The translations under genes and the position numbers were made by a program. The notes beneath the pieces are model-generated. The model worked only from the letters and a program-made list of their open reading frames with translations, did not search any database and was not told the origin of the DNA. A stretch of DNA of 64,000 nt, taken from NCBI RefSeq assembly GCF_043641665.1, contig NC_092198.1:16459001-16523000 (forward strand). The letters run 5' to 3'. Position 1 is the stretch's first letter; each line of letters opens with the position of its first letter. Shown in pieces: positions 22,671-36,200 of the stretch. Source of the DNA: Enoplosus armatus. Its lineage: Eukaryota > Chordata > Actinopteri > Centrarchiformes > Enoplosidae.

Positions 22671-24637
22671 TCAGTCATCGAGCCCAACCATCCTCCTACT
22701 TATGTCCCACAGTTTCTTGGCTGCCTGGTCATCTGTAGCTTTGGCCATCAGCTCCTCCTCCTCGCAGTTAGCGAAACACTTCCCCGACACTCCCTCCACC
22801 TCGGGGGAGCAGGCCAGATAGAGAGGAGTCTGGGCCCCCTCCAATGGGCTCTTGAAAAAGACTAGCGAGGCAAGGTGGAACAGCGGCTTTGCCAGGAAAG
22901 GGATTTGAACATGCCTGCCTAGGCTGGTCCTCACGATGCCTGGGGTGAGAGCATTGACTGTGACCCCCGTGCCCTCCAGCTGGCGAGCCAATTCGAGCGT
23001 AAACAGCAGGTTGGCCAACTTGCTCTGACTGTAGCAGAAGGACTTATTGTAGTTATTTTCACTGTTCAGGTCATCAAAGTTGATGTGGCCATACTTGTAA
23101 AGCTTAGAGGAAACCACCACGATGCGACTGGGAGCCGAGGTCTTCAGGAGGTCCAGCAGGAGGTGAGTGAGGAGGAAGTGACCCAGGTGATTCACGCCTA
23201 GCTGCATCTCAAAACCATCCTCAGTCTTTGTGTAGGGACACTGGTAGACTCCTGCATTGTTGATGAGCACATCAATCTTGGATTCCTCCTAAAGGGTCAG
23301 AGAAAATGAATCATTTAAGACAAGAAACAAATTTTTGATATTTCTTTGTTGAATCTGAAGCTACTTTAAGTAATGTACTGTATATAAATAAAGTATGAGG
23401 TTTAAGAAAATGTAAAACTGCTTGTGGCTTTATTTTTTGAAAATTGCCTGAATGTTGATAATTCACCATCTATAGCAGATAATATATGTTACGTTTGTCT
23501 TACAAGTGATTCTAGCGCTGGCTTAAGTGACAGACCTTTACAATTAGTGCTTTATTAAAGCACTAATTCATTCATTTAGGACCTTGCCCTTGCCATTCAA
23601 TAGATCCTGAAACACAAATCTTATGGGGAACACCCTGAGACACCCAGTGGTTGTAAGAGGAAAATGTTGGCTCATGACAAAGAGCTGAGGTTACTTTGAG
23701 GAATATAATATTTTACAGAAATACTGCATTCGTACTGTTTGAGCACCGTGACTTACACTATGAAAAGGGATCTAGAAATTGGGAAGAACTCTGACTGAAA
23801 ATGGTCTTGCACGCTTCAACTGTGAGACAAATTAATTTAGATACAGAACCACAATGAATAGTTAAATATGAATGAGCTGCAGTTTTCTAATATTTTATAC
23901 ACCAAATTGATTAATTGGCAGAGTAATCAATGACTTGTACTGAATGAAGCCTCCAAAGGATGTATGGCTCAGCTTAAGTAACTGAGAGTACATCTTGATT
24001 ACATGGTATAAAAGAAGGTTCCCATTCCAATATCCTGCCAGGGAACCAAAATGTCTAGCTACACCTGTGGCAGGTATTAGCTGATGGAGGTGTCAGACTT
24101 TCTCATCCTGGATGTAATCGAATAGGAGGGACAATGCTGAAGTTCAGCACCACGGACAGTCCCCTTGCAGCTCCTTTGTATTTGTATTGGACATGACAAC
24201 AGCTGGAATAAACTAGACACCCGCACAGTAGCTTGTCTGTCCATTCAGCTGGAGACAATGTGGCCAACTTCCCGTGTACTTACCTCATGAATTTCCTGGC
24301 AAAACTGTCGGACTGATCTAAGGGAAGCGAGGTCCAGGTGTTTGATGACCACCTCCCCCTGCTCTGGTCCCGCTTGATTCTTGATGTCCCTGGCTGCCTC
24401 CTCGGCGCTCTGCTTGTCCCGACAGGCCATGATGACCCGGGCATGGAGTTTAAGCAGCTCCCCGGCCAGGGCCTTCCCTATCCCGGAGTTAGCCCCGGTC
24501 ACGATGACCGTCTTTCCTCGCATAGTGTCGGCGGGATACCGGAGCAGCTTCACAGCTTTCTGTCGAGGGAACAAACGGCGCATAAGAAGCAGTACCCCAC
24601 CGCCGACAACAGCGGCTATTAGCACCGCAGTGGACAT
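22671..24637 (-). CDS. rdh14: Retinol dehydrogenase 14 (short-chain dehydrogenase/reductase)
   Basis: Two coding exons on the minus strand, 24637-24284 and 23288-22671, join in phase 0 to give 323 aa (human RDH14 336 aa, also two coding exons). It is an NADP-dependent all-trans/cis-retinol dehydrogenase of the SDR family, membrane-anchored. Visible features: a hydrophobic N-terminal anchor (about residues 4-18), the cofactor motif TGANSGIG (47-54), [13 protein letters not shown] (128-131), catalytic Ser in VVVSS (about 179), the YSQSK active site with Tyr204 and Lys208, and the family stretch [20 protein letters not shown]. The start is the first ATG at 24637. The frame is open upstream to about 24694, where it meets an in-frame TAA, and contains only a GTG, so no longer ATG start exists. 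It is convergent with begain and divergent from the cytokine receptor. Confidence 0.95.
23289..24283 (-). other. rdh14 intron
   Basis: Single intron of 995 bp, donor GTAAGT (24283 downward) and acceptor CTTTAG before GAGGAATCC. Nothing else recognised inside it. Confidence 0.9.
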
Positions 24638-25247
24638 GAAAGCGGGGACCGATGACAGGCGAACAAGGACAGCAACTCTCGGTGGCACGGTGTATTATGT
24701 ATCCAAGTTACAACATTGCCCCGGAAACACATCCTACGCAAATTTGCCAACATAACAATGTATTGGGTATTATACATATATGTTGTCGGTATTATATATT
24801 ATGATATTTGTGTTTTTTGCATAACCAACATATAACTTTAATGAAACGAGTGAAGTGAAAGCAAACAGCTCAACTCACAAACAGTTCAACGGTCGCAGCA
24901 ATGTAGCTAATGCTAGCAGGCTCACCAAGCTAGCAACGTTAGCCTCAGAGAGGCTGGGGTTCTCATAAAACTACTTCCGGGGTATTTTCGTAACCGCAAT
25001 ATTGCACGTTATACTAAATCTAGCGTTACACCTGTTTAAAAACTCTCTAATCGAAGCCATGTTTTTATTTCTAAAGGGGTCGACTCTCTGGGTTATTCAA
25101 ATAGTTAGCTACTTTTTAAAAGTAGAATGATTATTTTTCATTCCAGATATATATTTTCATAGCCAGTTTAGTTTAGCCCTTTGTAGATCATATGTATTAA
25201 CCACTAGGTGGAGCTATATGACTACAAAAGTGGGGCAGCAAGGTAGC

Positions 25248-25293
<46 letters not shown>

Positions 25294-26120
25294 GCTTTAG
25301 TGCTTTTCCTTGTATTTCGACTTGACTCATTGGTGAAGAAAAAATATATCATAGTGACAGCGCAAACTCACTTTTGTGTGTCATTTGATGACACACAAGG
25401 CAAGTCGTTAAACGTGGGTCTCACCACCGTCTGATATATGGATTCTTGGTTGCTGAATGATAAAGTCATCAAATGTGCTCTGATGCATTGTATGATGTTG
25501 TTTTTGAGAATTTCCAACAAGGCAGGGAGCCAAAGCCCTTGAGTGAAACTGCTCTCTGGAAGAGGCCAGGCGGATGGTTTTTACAGTATGATCAAATGGC
25601 TTGCTCGGGAAACCCACTTAAAGGCACATCAATTAGAAGTAACTCAGACTATTCACTTCTCTCAGAGTCAATCTTCGCTGGTAGACCCCCTGGTCGAGGC
25701 GGGGCAAACTGGGACTGAGAGTGGACTCCCAGGAAGACCCGCGCATTCCCATTATGAATCAATTATAGCAATTCTAGATTAGGTGCAGCCAAATCTGCTC
25801 CAGGCAATCAGGAACTGTGATCAATCAACTGCGTGATTCATAACTTCGTCATGTCAGCCTAGAGGTTTATTGTCATGCACTCACACACACGTTGCTCCGG
25901 GAATAAATAGTCACACGTTATAAGTTTTTCAAGCTCTCGACAATTGACTTCACTTCCTCTTGGCTCGCTGTGGTTCCAGTTGGGTAACACCTCCCGTTTA
26001 TTTCAGGGCTTGCTTCAGTTCCTGTCACTTGATGGCTGAAATGCTCGCAGGGAAAGTGCCGTGTCTGCCATAACGGACACAGTAAAGGCGATTTTAATGA
26101 TTTTATCTTGCGCAGCTTAA
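24638..26120. promoter_or_regulatory. Divergent intergenic region, rdh14 and cytokine receptor promoters
   Basis: 1.5 kb between two divergent start codons. The rdh14 side has a GCTAGC/GCTAAC-rich stretch (about 24900-24955), a composition also seen at the rngtt 5' end. The receptor side has a GAATAAATAG AT-rich box near 25900 and an ETS-like CACTTCCTCTT near 25950, both possible core or lymphoid-type elements. A TATC microsatellite lies between. Open frames at 25408-25782 show no domain. Confidence 0.45.
25248..25293. repeat. (ATCT)n tetranucleotide microsatellite
   Basis: About eleven uninterrupted TATC units. Confidence 0.97.
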
Positions 26121-27145
26121 ATGTATCGCTTTCTTGCTCTGTGTACCCTGGTTGTAATCCCCTCCATTTGTGAAGGTAAGTAAACCTCTTCTATTTAATG
26201 CCGACGTTATTTTGGTTATTGAGTGTGTTAAAATGCAGAGCTGCTGACTGGTCGGATGCAGTTGTGGGAGTTCTTGGAAATGCTTGTTCTGCTTTGGTTT
26301 CATAACGTGATGTTCACTGTGGTCAATACTGGTTGATAAAAAGTATTAAAAAAAAAATCCTGAATTGAACTAGAAATAATCGAGATAATATTCCTCTCAT
26401 CCAATCAGCATTTTAAATGATTATTTACAGTTACAGATGGGCCCTAAAGACCAAGACTAAACTAAACTATCTATTCTATTTTCTATACTATTTTACTTCT
26501 CAAGTGATAATTCTTATTCAAGAATATTGTATTTAGAATCACCACAAATATAAGTTCTTAGTTTTTAGGGAAATATTTGTCTAAATATAGTATTTGTTAT
26601 TTTCATAACAACATGAGTATGCCTTTAACAAAATTCATTGTTTTAGGCGTCTATAAAACTACTGCCAGATACAAACATAAATGAATGTAGTCCTTTTTGT
26701 GTTCTTTTTTTTCTGGTTAAAACACATTTTGAAACAAAGTCAAAAGAGCCTTGTGAAATATCTGAGGGTCAAGGCAGCACACAACAACCCGACTAAATGC
26801 TCATTCTCATCCAAAGAAAAACCAGAGACAGAAGGTCACGCCATTTGGACTAAAAGCTTAATGGATCATCTGCACAGCCAAGTGAACGAAGAGCCTGCTC
26901 AGAGTTTGTACATTGGGATGGTAGTAGGATCAGAATCAGAAATACTTTATTGATCCCCGGGGGGGGAATTGTACAGTACCGGTGCTCCCATTCAAGATTA
27001 GAAAGTAGCATAAATTTAGAGCTAAAGTATGTACAAAATATAAAAATAAGAAATAGAAAATAAAACATTAAAATATAAATATACACATTTACAGTATTTA
27101 AGTGAAAATAAAAGTTAAAAATATATACAATAACAATGTATATGC

Positions 27146-27212
<67 letters not shown>

Positions 27213-30200
27213 CTGGCTTGCTCTCAGCTGTCTAACAAAGGCTTGACAATGCTGAAATAAAAGTGGAAGGATGTGCCTTCCGCTCCTTTCCGAAATGCTG
27301 GCCAATGCTGCTTCACTGTTTGATGAACTTAGTAACCTACAAGCCAAGCGCAAACTTCGTTGGTCATATAAAGCCTTGGGAATTCTGTGCTCCCGTCACA
27401 TTCTTTCACATAGTTCCTGATCTATTTATGGGTAGGGGCAGCAAAAAGTGTAGGAAGAGCCATGGAGGAGAACTGTGTCATTTTGGTAACTGTGGTATTT
27501 GGTCAAGTAACAGTTGTGCAGTGAGCGGTTTGCAATTGCACAGTGCATCCTAAGCAGCAGGGTTGAACACAGTCTGTTCACACTCCACTGAGATAAATAA
27601 CTGGTATTGGCTATGTGCCACCAGAGGACACAAGATGCTTGACCTCTGCTATCAAAACAATTATGGGGCTGACAGTTTAAGACCGTTAGGCAGGGTTGCG
27701 CACTGTTGTAGCTGTGCAATTCCAGCACAGATGTGCTCACTTCCAGGGCATTCAGAGCAAGCTGATGATTTACATTGGCCAGAGTCAGAACAGTTGAAGC
27801 CGTTTTTATGGTATCATTTCGTGGTCAGGGTATGTGGCCACGCAGGGGACTAGAGGACTGCACAATTTTTAACAGGCTCATTATGTTCGGCTTTCAGTAG
27901 TTGTGTATCTCTAGCTGCAGTCTCTGCCTCTTATGTATTATCATGCGATCAGACGGTCAAAATCAGTTAAAACTGTGGTCTGTGGTGACTGTATCCTACT
28001 TTGTGTACTTTGGCAGTTAATTAAGTCCTTTATAAGTATGTGGCATAGCGATACCACAGGACAGCCCCCTGGAATATTGCTGTCCAAGACACCTTTTGTG
28101 AGCTCTTTGTGGCACCAGGGAACATAAATATACACATAAAAAGCATGAAAAGTGCAGCATGACAAACTGGGATTAGTTTATCTCCTATGTAGTGTAAGAG
28201 TTTGGAGCTTGTGTTTCTGTTTCTTCTTTTCTAACGGGCCCTTCTTTGCTTTTGGAGCCATAATAAAGTCTCTTGCTGTGCTAATGTACTCATAATGCAA
28301 ACTGAAGTTTTCCTGTAGCTGCTTCAAGTGGAAAGCTTTCCACCTTCAACCGTTTGTGAAGCAGCAACGGGAAATGTCGAGTCAGTGACCAACCACTAAT
28401 TCCTTGTTAAATGAAAATTGGTCTGCACGAAGATTTCTGGACTGGGAGTAAAGGTGCAGTCACAAGTGAACTGATTAGTCTAAAAAAAATGAAATTAAAA
28501 TACAATGGAAGGACACTGGAGAGGATGTTATGTCAGTTTACAGTATTTGCAAACACAGAGACACACACCACAAAATATGCACCTTTATGTAATCTATCTA
28601 TTATTGACAGACACCTTGGCTGAGTTTGAGTGCATGAGAGGAAGATAATACCAGTATATCACTCTGACTATTCTGTGTACATTCCCCCTGAGACTTTCTT
28701 AATAGCTGTAATATTTCACCCAAGTCAGGAGGAGGAGCAGCAGTCTTGAGTCGCTTTCAAGTCGGAGAGAGACCCAGAAATCGTGCATGATAATCACACT
28801 AAAATGCTTTTTCATTCATTTTTGAATCACTGAACAAATCTGAGATGGGGGGGGTTGCGAGTCAGAGGTTCAAAAGCTACCAGATGTCTTCTGTCCAATA
28901 TTACAGTAGTTAATAAAACAAACAAACTGCAAAGAATCTGATGGGTAATGGACAAACCAGGGATGCACCAATCCAGCTCTTCCTCTCCCAATACTGATCC
29001 CAATACCTCAACTTCCAGTCTAGAGAATTAACGTGTGAACAGTAGACAGTGCTGTGGTCTGTTATGCTTTTTTCAAATTACAAAGCAAACCATCAAAGAG
29101 AGCATTGTGCTGCTGATTGTTCGACCCACCAAGATGCAGTGGCTCTATTCTGGTCTGTTGAGATTACTGATACAGTATCTCATCCAGTTGAAAGATATGA
29201 TGGCTTTCTGCCTGCGCGAAACATCGGTGCTAAAGTGCTAAAGGAATAGTTTTGGGAAATCTTACTACTACAGATGTCACTCTTGTGTTGGTATGCTAAA
29301 TGTGAAGCTACAGCCAGTAGCTGGTTAGATTAGCTTAGCATAAAGACTGGAAACGGGGAAACAGCTAGCCTCAAACTGTTAAATCAGTAATCAGTAAATC
29401 CGTAACAACTTAAGCGTAAAAATGACGAACAAGATACAATGTGTTCATTCGTGAGCTGCTAGCTGTTTCCCCGTTTCCAGTCTTTGTGCTAAGCTAAGCT
29501 AACCTCCAGATACATATTGGCCATACAGACACAAGAGTGGTATCAATCTTCTCATCTAACGCAAGAAGGCAAATAAGCGTATTTCCTAAAATCCAGCTAT
29601 CTTCATGTAGTGGTCTGTTACATCATTAGGTTACATTTTGAAACGTTGAATAACATGAGCATTTCCTGCAGGCCAGCATGAGACCACCTGTGACGTTGTC
29701 CCTAAAGATCATTATATTGAAGTTGGATCCAATACCGAGATAGTGTGCCAGACTTCATGTGTCCATGGCAAAATCTTCTGGACCCTGAACAAGAGACGCA
29801 TAGATGAAAGCCTGTCAAACACCATTAACTCCTCACACACAGTCCTGTCACTGAGGAACTTCACTCACCACAACGCTACATTGGAATGCCACAGTGCAGA
29901 TACCCATCAAATCCTCGGAGGCACCACCATCAGAACGTACAGTAAGAAGTATTCTTGGTACTTATATTCTGAGAGTTAATGTGGTTGTAGATGCCCGCAA
30001 TAACATGAAATATACAACATTGCTAATGTGCTTTTTTTTCACAGCAAAACCCAGCAAAATATCATGCATCTTGCACTATAATAGTCAGAGAAGGGCATTT
30101 ATGCCACAACTGTTAACGTGCAACTGGGAGCATCAAATTGATTCTTCACTGGAAATAAAATACACTGTACTGTGGTGGGTATCATATTGTCTTTCTTTTA

Positions 30201-33200
30201 TGTGAGAATGAATGCAGGAACAATTCTCTTTGTCTTATTGATGTATGCATTTAATATAAAACATGCATTTCTTTCAGTGCCCCTGTGTCAAGCTCTACCC
30301 AGAGGGAAATCTGCAGCTCACGAGTAACAACATGCACAGCCGAAAATATATTTGAGACGATACTTCTTAATGAGAATGCCACAGTTACTGTGAGAGCTAA
30401 AACTAAGGCTTGGGAAGCTTACTCCAAACCTTATGAATTCAGCCCAAATCACAGAAGTGAGTAAATTTTGCAGGAAAAAAATAATTTCTTAATGATCTCA
30501 TTGTGTTTTACCATTGAACAACGTTTCTGCATTTTGATGTGTTGTCATCATCGTATTCCCTCAGTAAAACTGAAGCGTCCGGAGTTAAAGGTGTCTGATG
30601 GTCTATTGGTGCAGTTGAGCCGGTCACTTAGCTCAAGAAAGTGTCACTGTCAAGTCAAATACAGCAAGGTATGTCCCTCTTTCATCTCCTGAACGCAGCG
30701 GTTGGCCTTTGGAAGTATTTACTGGAAGCAACTGTCGACACAAACAATTTCAATGACGAATTCACGAAATGAATCACTGCACTAGCAACTGAATTGAACT
30801 GTATTCACAAAAGTACAGACTAACTGTCTGTGTGAAGCCCGATGTGACATGAACGCAGCATTAGCAACGCATTAGCGTCAGACTGCTACTATAATGCTAC
30901 ATTGACGCAATACTGACATAATGGGAAGAAAAAGGAAAACCTACCTTTAGTTAAAAAAAAAAAATGTTATTCCAACCTAGGGGTATTCACGCACCACCCT
31001 GTCTCCTAGAAATGTGGTTTATATTAAACTAATTTGCAACAGAAAATACGTAAGTAGGAAATGTAATGCTGGCTGAATATAACCTTTTCTATCAACATAA
31101 TGAGAAAATGTGAATTAATGCTCATTAAATCGCAAAAATGTTGATTCTGAACGTATCAGTAAAATGTTTTTCTTTTGTTTTCCACCTTAATATCCAATAC
31201 AATACCTGCATGTAGTAACTTTTTTTTTATGGTTATGTTTAGGCACTCACAGCAGTTATTGAAAGATCGTGGTCTGGTTGTCTTGAGGCCCAATCGTTTA
31301 TTAACATTTAACCGAAACCATAATCTCTGTCTAACCTTTTGTTGCCTAAACCTGGCTGGTATAGAGGAGAATACCGGCCTCTTAAGTCAAAGTCCTGCGC
31401 TTTGTAGACCCGCCATCCACCTTTCTGTGTGATACATAAATGTAACGCTTCATTCACTCCAAAATGTGTTGTCTCTAAACATAATCCAGGCAGTGATTAC
31501 ATTTGTCATCACAATGTGAATGGGAAAATAATTTAGTATGATATAAATGTTATTTCTAGGAGGTAGGGTTGTCACACATTATTCCAAGATGGTTACCACT
31601 GCTAGGCTTGTAGTCTTATCAGAAAAAGAATTGATTAATAATTAATGAAAATAAAAATAAAAAAATAAAATTTCATGAACGCTATTGAGTTGAAAACTGG
31701 TAATTACAATAATTCATGACATAACACATTAAATATAGTATAGTCAATAGTATAAAGGCTAGCTTAGTTTGCTCAGCTTTTTTTTTTTGTTGCAATTCTC
31801 CTTCATGGCTGATTGAGGCCATTTCTGTTTTCCTTTCTGTTCCAGGCTGTCAGTGAAATAACTCCAGAGGTAAGAGACACAGTTTTCCCTGGCAAAGCAT
31901 CTCATTTCAACAAAACAAAGCTGTGAAGTTTTTGCAAAGTAAATAAGCATACGTTTGGATAGATGTGAAAGATCATGTGGTCAGCTTTGGGCATTCTGGG
32001 ACTTCCCTAGAATTTGAATGGATGTTTCTAACCTGAATCTGTCTGTCTCTCCCAGTGGGTGCTCAATAAAACTCTCAACATTGGACAGAAAGGGTTCAAC
32101 GTGACCATTGAAAAAGTGGAATCCTGCAGTAACTACAAATTTGCAGCCCGTTGTGCTTTAGAGGAGGCCCCCTGGAGCGAGTGGAGCCATGAGCAGACAG
32201 TTCTGACCAAACTAAATAGTAAGAACAATGTCAAAACTGCTTGCATCAGCTACACTACTGATAAAAGCAGGCCAACAAGTCACCTATGCACACAAAATAG
32301 CTTACATTATAATTGAGTTTTTAAATTTTATTTATAGTAATTGTAAAGGCCTATAGATGACATACGAATGTGCCCTGGCTAATGTAAGACAATAATTTGG
32401 CACCACTGTGGTCCTAGTGCTCAACTTTAAGATGTTCATACTGTGTTATCAGTTTACTTCAAAATGCTTTTAGTGGAAAATTACTGTATATGCATCATAT
32501 TCAAGCTTCGAGTTGCTGATAATACAATCACAGTTGTGTTGTGAGGTTTGGAGATGTCTGCCATGAAGGAAAGCTATCTTCTACTGTGTTACCAACTAAT
32601 GGGAATCCTAATAAATAAAGTAAGATGGTTTGCTGTGCTGAAATTGCCAAGAAACACACTGAAAGTTGAACACTGAGAGTTGCAGGTTGGGACTTGAATG
32701 TGAATATCTTACTGCAAAATACGTCTAATCCAAAGTCGAAAGTGTAACTGTGTGCGTGACATACTGTATGATAATAGGACTGTGTGGTGACACACAATCA
32801 TAGATTTCACAGAGTTGAGGATTAATCATTTATATGTACATATTTGCATTGCGCAACGTAATGCTACTTACTTACTACCCTGGAAAATAGTACTGTAAAT
32901 AGTACTGTTTTTTCAGCCGTTACTATGAGCTCAAGGCTATTATGTTTTCAGTTCCAGGTGTGAACAGTGGTCCTGTTCTCTCCTTTTCTGGCTGTAGTGT
33001 AGTTAACTGTTGTCACAATGCTGCATCCTTATATTTCTGTATATGTATTCCAGTGTGATTTTCAACCTATTGTTACCCTTTACAGGTAGTGATGTCAAGC
33101 TGCGCCTGTGGAGAAAAGTAGCTGAACTGGAGAAAAATGGAGTTAGAAAAGTTCATGCCATGTGGACGGTAAGGAAGCCTCTCATTGCTGCCATTTCCAA

Positions 33201-36200
33201 ACTCACATAATTGAACATTTCAACTTCACAACCTACATTTCCTATGAGACATACCTTTTATATAACGTATTGATCGTAAGTGCTTCAAACTGTCTACTCA
33301 GGGGATTCCTTCAACATGCCAAGACACATTCACCTACACTATCAAACAGACTCCCTACAAGGAACGCACGACTGGAGTAAATTATACAGATACTTTGTGT
33401 GGCAATTTGACTTGTGATGTTGATGTGAACCAAGATGCACACAGACTAAATCTCACGGTCTTCGATACTGAAGCCCTGCTTGTGGAGGAGTCTGTTTATG
33501 TTCCAGCCATTGGAGAGAGTGAGTTTTACTGCTATTGATTTAGCTTCTTTAATGGGTAACCGCAATTTATGGATCATATTGCTTCATTTTAATGGGACAG
33601 TGCTTTTCCCTGATGTATAACAATTAGCTTCCTCTCACTTGGCAGGCCTCCCTCAAGTTACCGACATCCAGACCTCAACCCTTGAAGGTGTTATTCTGGT
33701 CAGCTGGAAGGCTCCGGGTCAGCCTGTCAGTGGTTACATGATCGACTACACCCACAATGGAAATCAATACTATTGGAAAGAAAGCAAATACACTAACGCA
33801 ACACTGTTTGGTAGGTTAGAGAACAGACACGAAGTGGTTGATGTACGTCAGATAGAAAGATGGAGGTGGATTAAATACTTTATGGGTGTTAACACTGATA
33901 CATAGAAAGATTCTTGTGTAGCCATCATGAAGCCCATGCTGACGTAGAAGCTATGATTGAACTTGTTTAACCATCGGATCAATTTGTGGCTTATCTTTCA
34001 TCATCTGGGTGTGGCAAATAATGGATACACTGGTGATAATAGACTAAAAGCTGCTCAGTAAAGCATTAGCCAGATAGATTTGAACTGTGACTCATCTCTC
34101 AGAGATAGGATATGCTATAGTCTGCTCTGTTACCTTCCCACTTCATTCTCTTTCATCAAACAAAGGAACACGACTGAAGTTACCAGTATACGCTGTCAGA
34201 CCTGCTTGTCAGGCCATTCAATAGCTTGAGAAACCCCCTACCTCTGCACATTTTTGACGTTGGATTGGGGCAGGGTTGTGCCCGACCATTTCTGTAACTT
34301 TCCCAAACCGACAATCCGACATTCACACGGAATTTCGTGCTGTTATCGCCCCATTTTAAACAATATAGCGTCTCCCCCCTCTCTTTTCACAACACGTTGT
34401 ATGAAACAGTTCTGTTCAAGCACGTCTCATCCCTAAAGCTACACGGCTAGCGTGGCTATAAAGCTAAACAGGACCAGTAGTGGAAGGAGAATTAAATCTA
34501 TGGTTTTAATGTGTCGTAACAATCACATGACTCTGTACTGTTCTAGATTTTCATAACAGTCTTCCCTTTCTCACAGACCTCCTGGATGAGAAGCCATACA
34601 ACATTACAGTAACTCCCCTCTTTGATGACAAGACAGGTCATGGCACACAAGCCCTTCAGATCTGCTCCAGTGTAGGAGGTACATCATCCTGATTTAAAAA
34701 AAAAAAAAAAATTGTATTCATGTTTTACCAGCCTGATTCTGAAAACGCGATCCCTACAGATCCAGGAAATGTCACTATCGTCAATGTTCAGGCTTATGAC
34801 AAAAGTGCCAATGTGAGCTGGATTGTGAGGTCACAGGAGGCATGCAGTGGTGTTGCTGTCAACTACACCGTCTTCTATGGTGCACAGAAAGGACTGCAGC
34901 TCAGTAAGTCCACCACAGACTTGTTTGAAGTTTGCAAATGAATTGAATCCTCTTTTATGGCATGTCTGTCGTGGTTTTCTTCTAGATGTTACAGTAGATA
35001 GCACGAAGCAGGACATCTTTTTGAAAGATCTGAATCCAGACACCCAATACAGCGTCTATGTCAAGGCCACAGCTCTTAATGGAACTGCCAAAAGCAGTGA
35101 AAGGCTCTTTAAAACCAAAAGATTTGGTGAGTTGCCTGCACACATTTACACACATTTCAGTCCTAGTTCTATGAGCACGACTGCAGCCCTCTAACCTAAG
35201 AGTGACCAGAAATTTGCATACTTGCCCTGACTGACCAGAGATGGGTGACAAAGTTAAAAGGCCTGTGCTCATAGAATAAAGGGTACAATGTGTAACTATT
35301 AACAACAACCCTATTATAACAACACTTGCACCCCCTGCTGTGGCACCAACACAACATAACAGTGAAAACATGTTCATGAACAGCAATGCTCCACCACCTG
35401 ACAGTCCCGTCTCGACGCAGGCACGGCACGCGGCCTGTCGCACTGATCACCAGAGGAGTAAGCCCTCAGAACTGTGGCAGCACACTCAATTGCATCTGCG
35501 TACCATAACGTAATCGACAGTTCTGGCCAGGGAAGTGTTTAAATGTGATCGTCTACAGGAGCGGATTGTTGTAGCAAGTCAGGGAGAGCCTGGGGGTAGT
35601 TGGTGTTCACTTTGGTTACAAACAACTAATAGCATGTCTTGATAAGCCTGGAATCAGGAGCCATTACACACATTACTCACTAAAACAATATCTTGAGTAA
35701 CAGCACATGTTATAAAACACAAATTATCATGCCTTTCCCATCAGTGAGAAGGAAATGTTTTATGCAGTAATACACGAGGAGTGTGTTACAACTACTGCAA
35801 CATAATTTATTTTTTCTTCAATAGATCCGAGGCTCATGACGGCACTCATTGTCTGCGGAAGCATCATTATAATTCTTGTGTTGTCTTTTGGATTATGCTG
35901 TACTATTCAGTAAGTTTCTTTTATTGTCTGTGATGATGTGATATGGAAGACACTGAACCAAGTCCATTTTCAGCAATAATAAAAGGCATATTGTGCTACA
36001 TTTTGTGGTCATGCAGTGAATCACCTTTACATTTATGACCACAAAATCATGAAAATGGTGTGCTAATGATGCTAATAATCTACTTTTTAGGTGGAAGAAA
36101 TTCAAGGAGAAGCTGGTGCCGAACCCTGGCCTCAGTTCTGTGGCGTTGTGGCTATCGGCAAGTCACCAAAAGGTGAACTCAGTGAGGACGGAATTAGAAA

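Larger units (their letters stand above)
26176..29671 (+). other. Receptor intron 1
   Basis: 3.5-kb intron. Contains a LINE-like repeat end (26933-27148), a TA microsatellite (27151-27208), a G-run near 28849, and a palindromic MITE (29238-29605) ending about 70 bp before exon 2. Open frames such as 27263-27853 show no domain and I leave them out. Confidence 0.75.

Noticed and set aside
24638..24688. Longer N terminus for rdh14 starting at a GTG at 24688
   Set aside because: Vertebrate genes rarely start at GTG; the first in-frame ATG is at 24637 and gives the expected anchor and length.
25248..25293. CRISPR-like regular repeat
   Set aside because: A simple tetranucleotide microsatellite without spacers, in a vertebrate genome.
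26850..27353. 167-codon minus-strand open frame
   Set aside because: Its core is Ile/Tyr repeats produced by the TA microsatellite; no protein family content.
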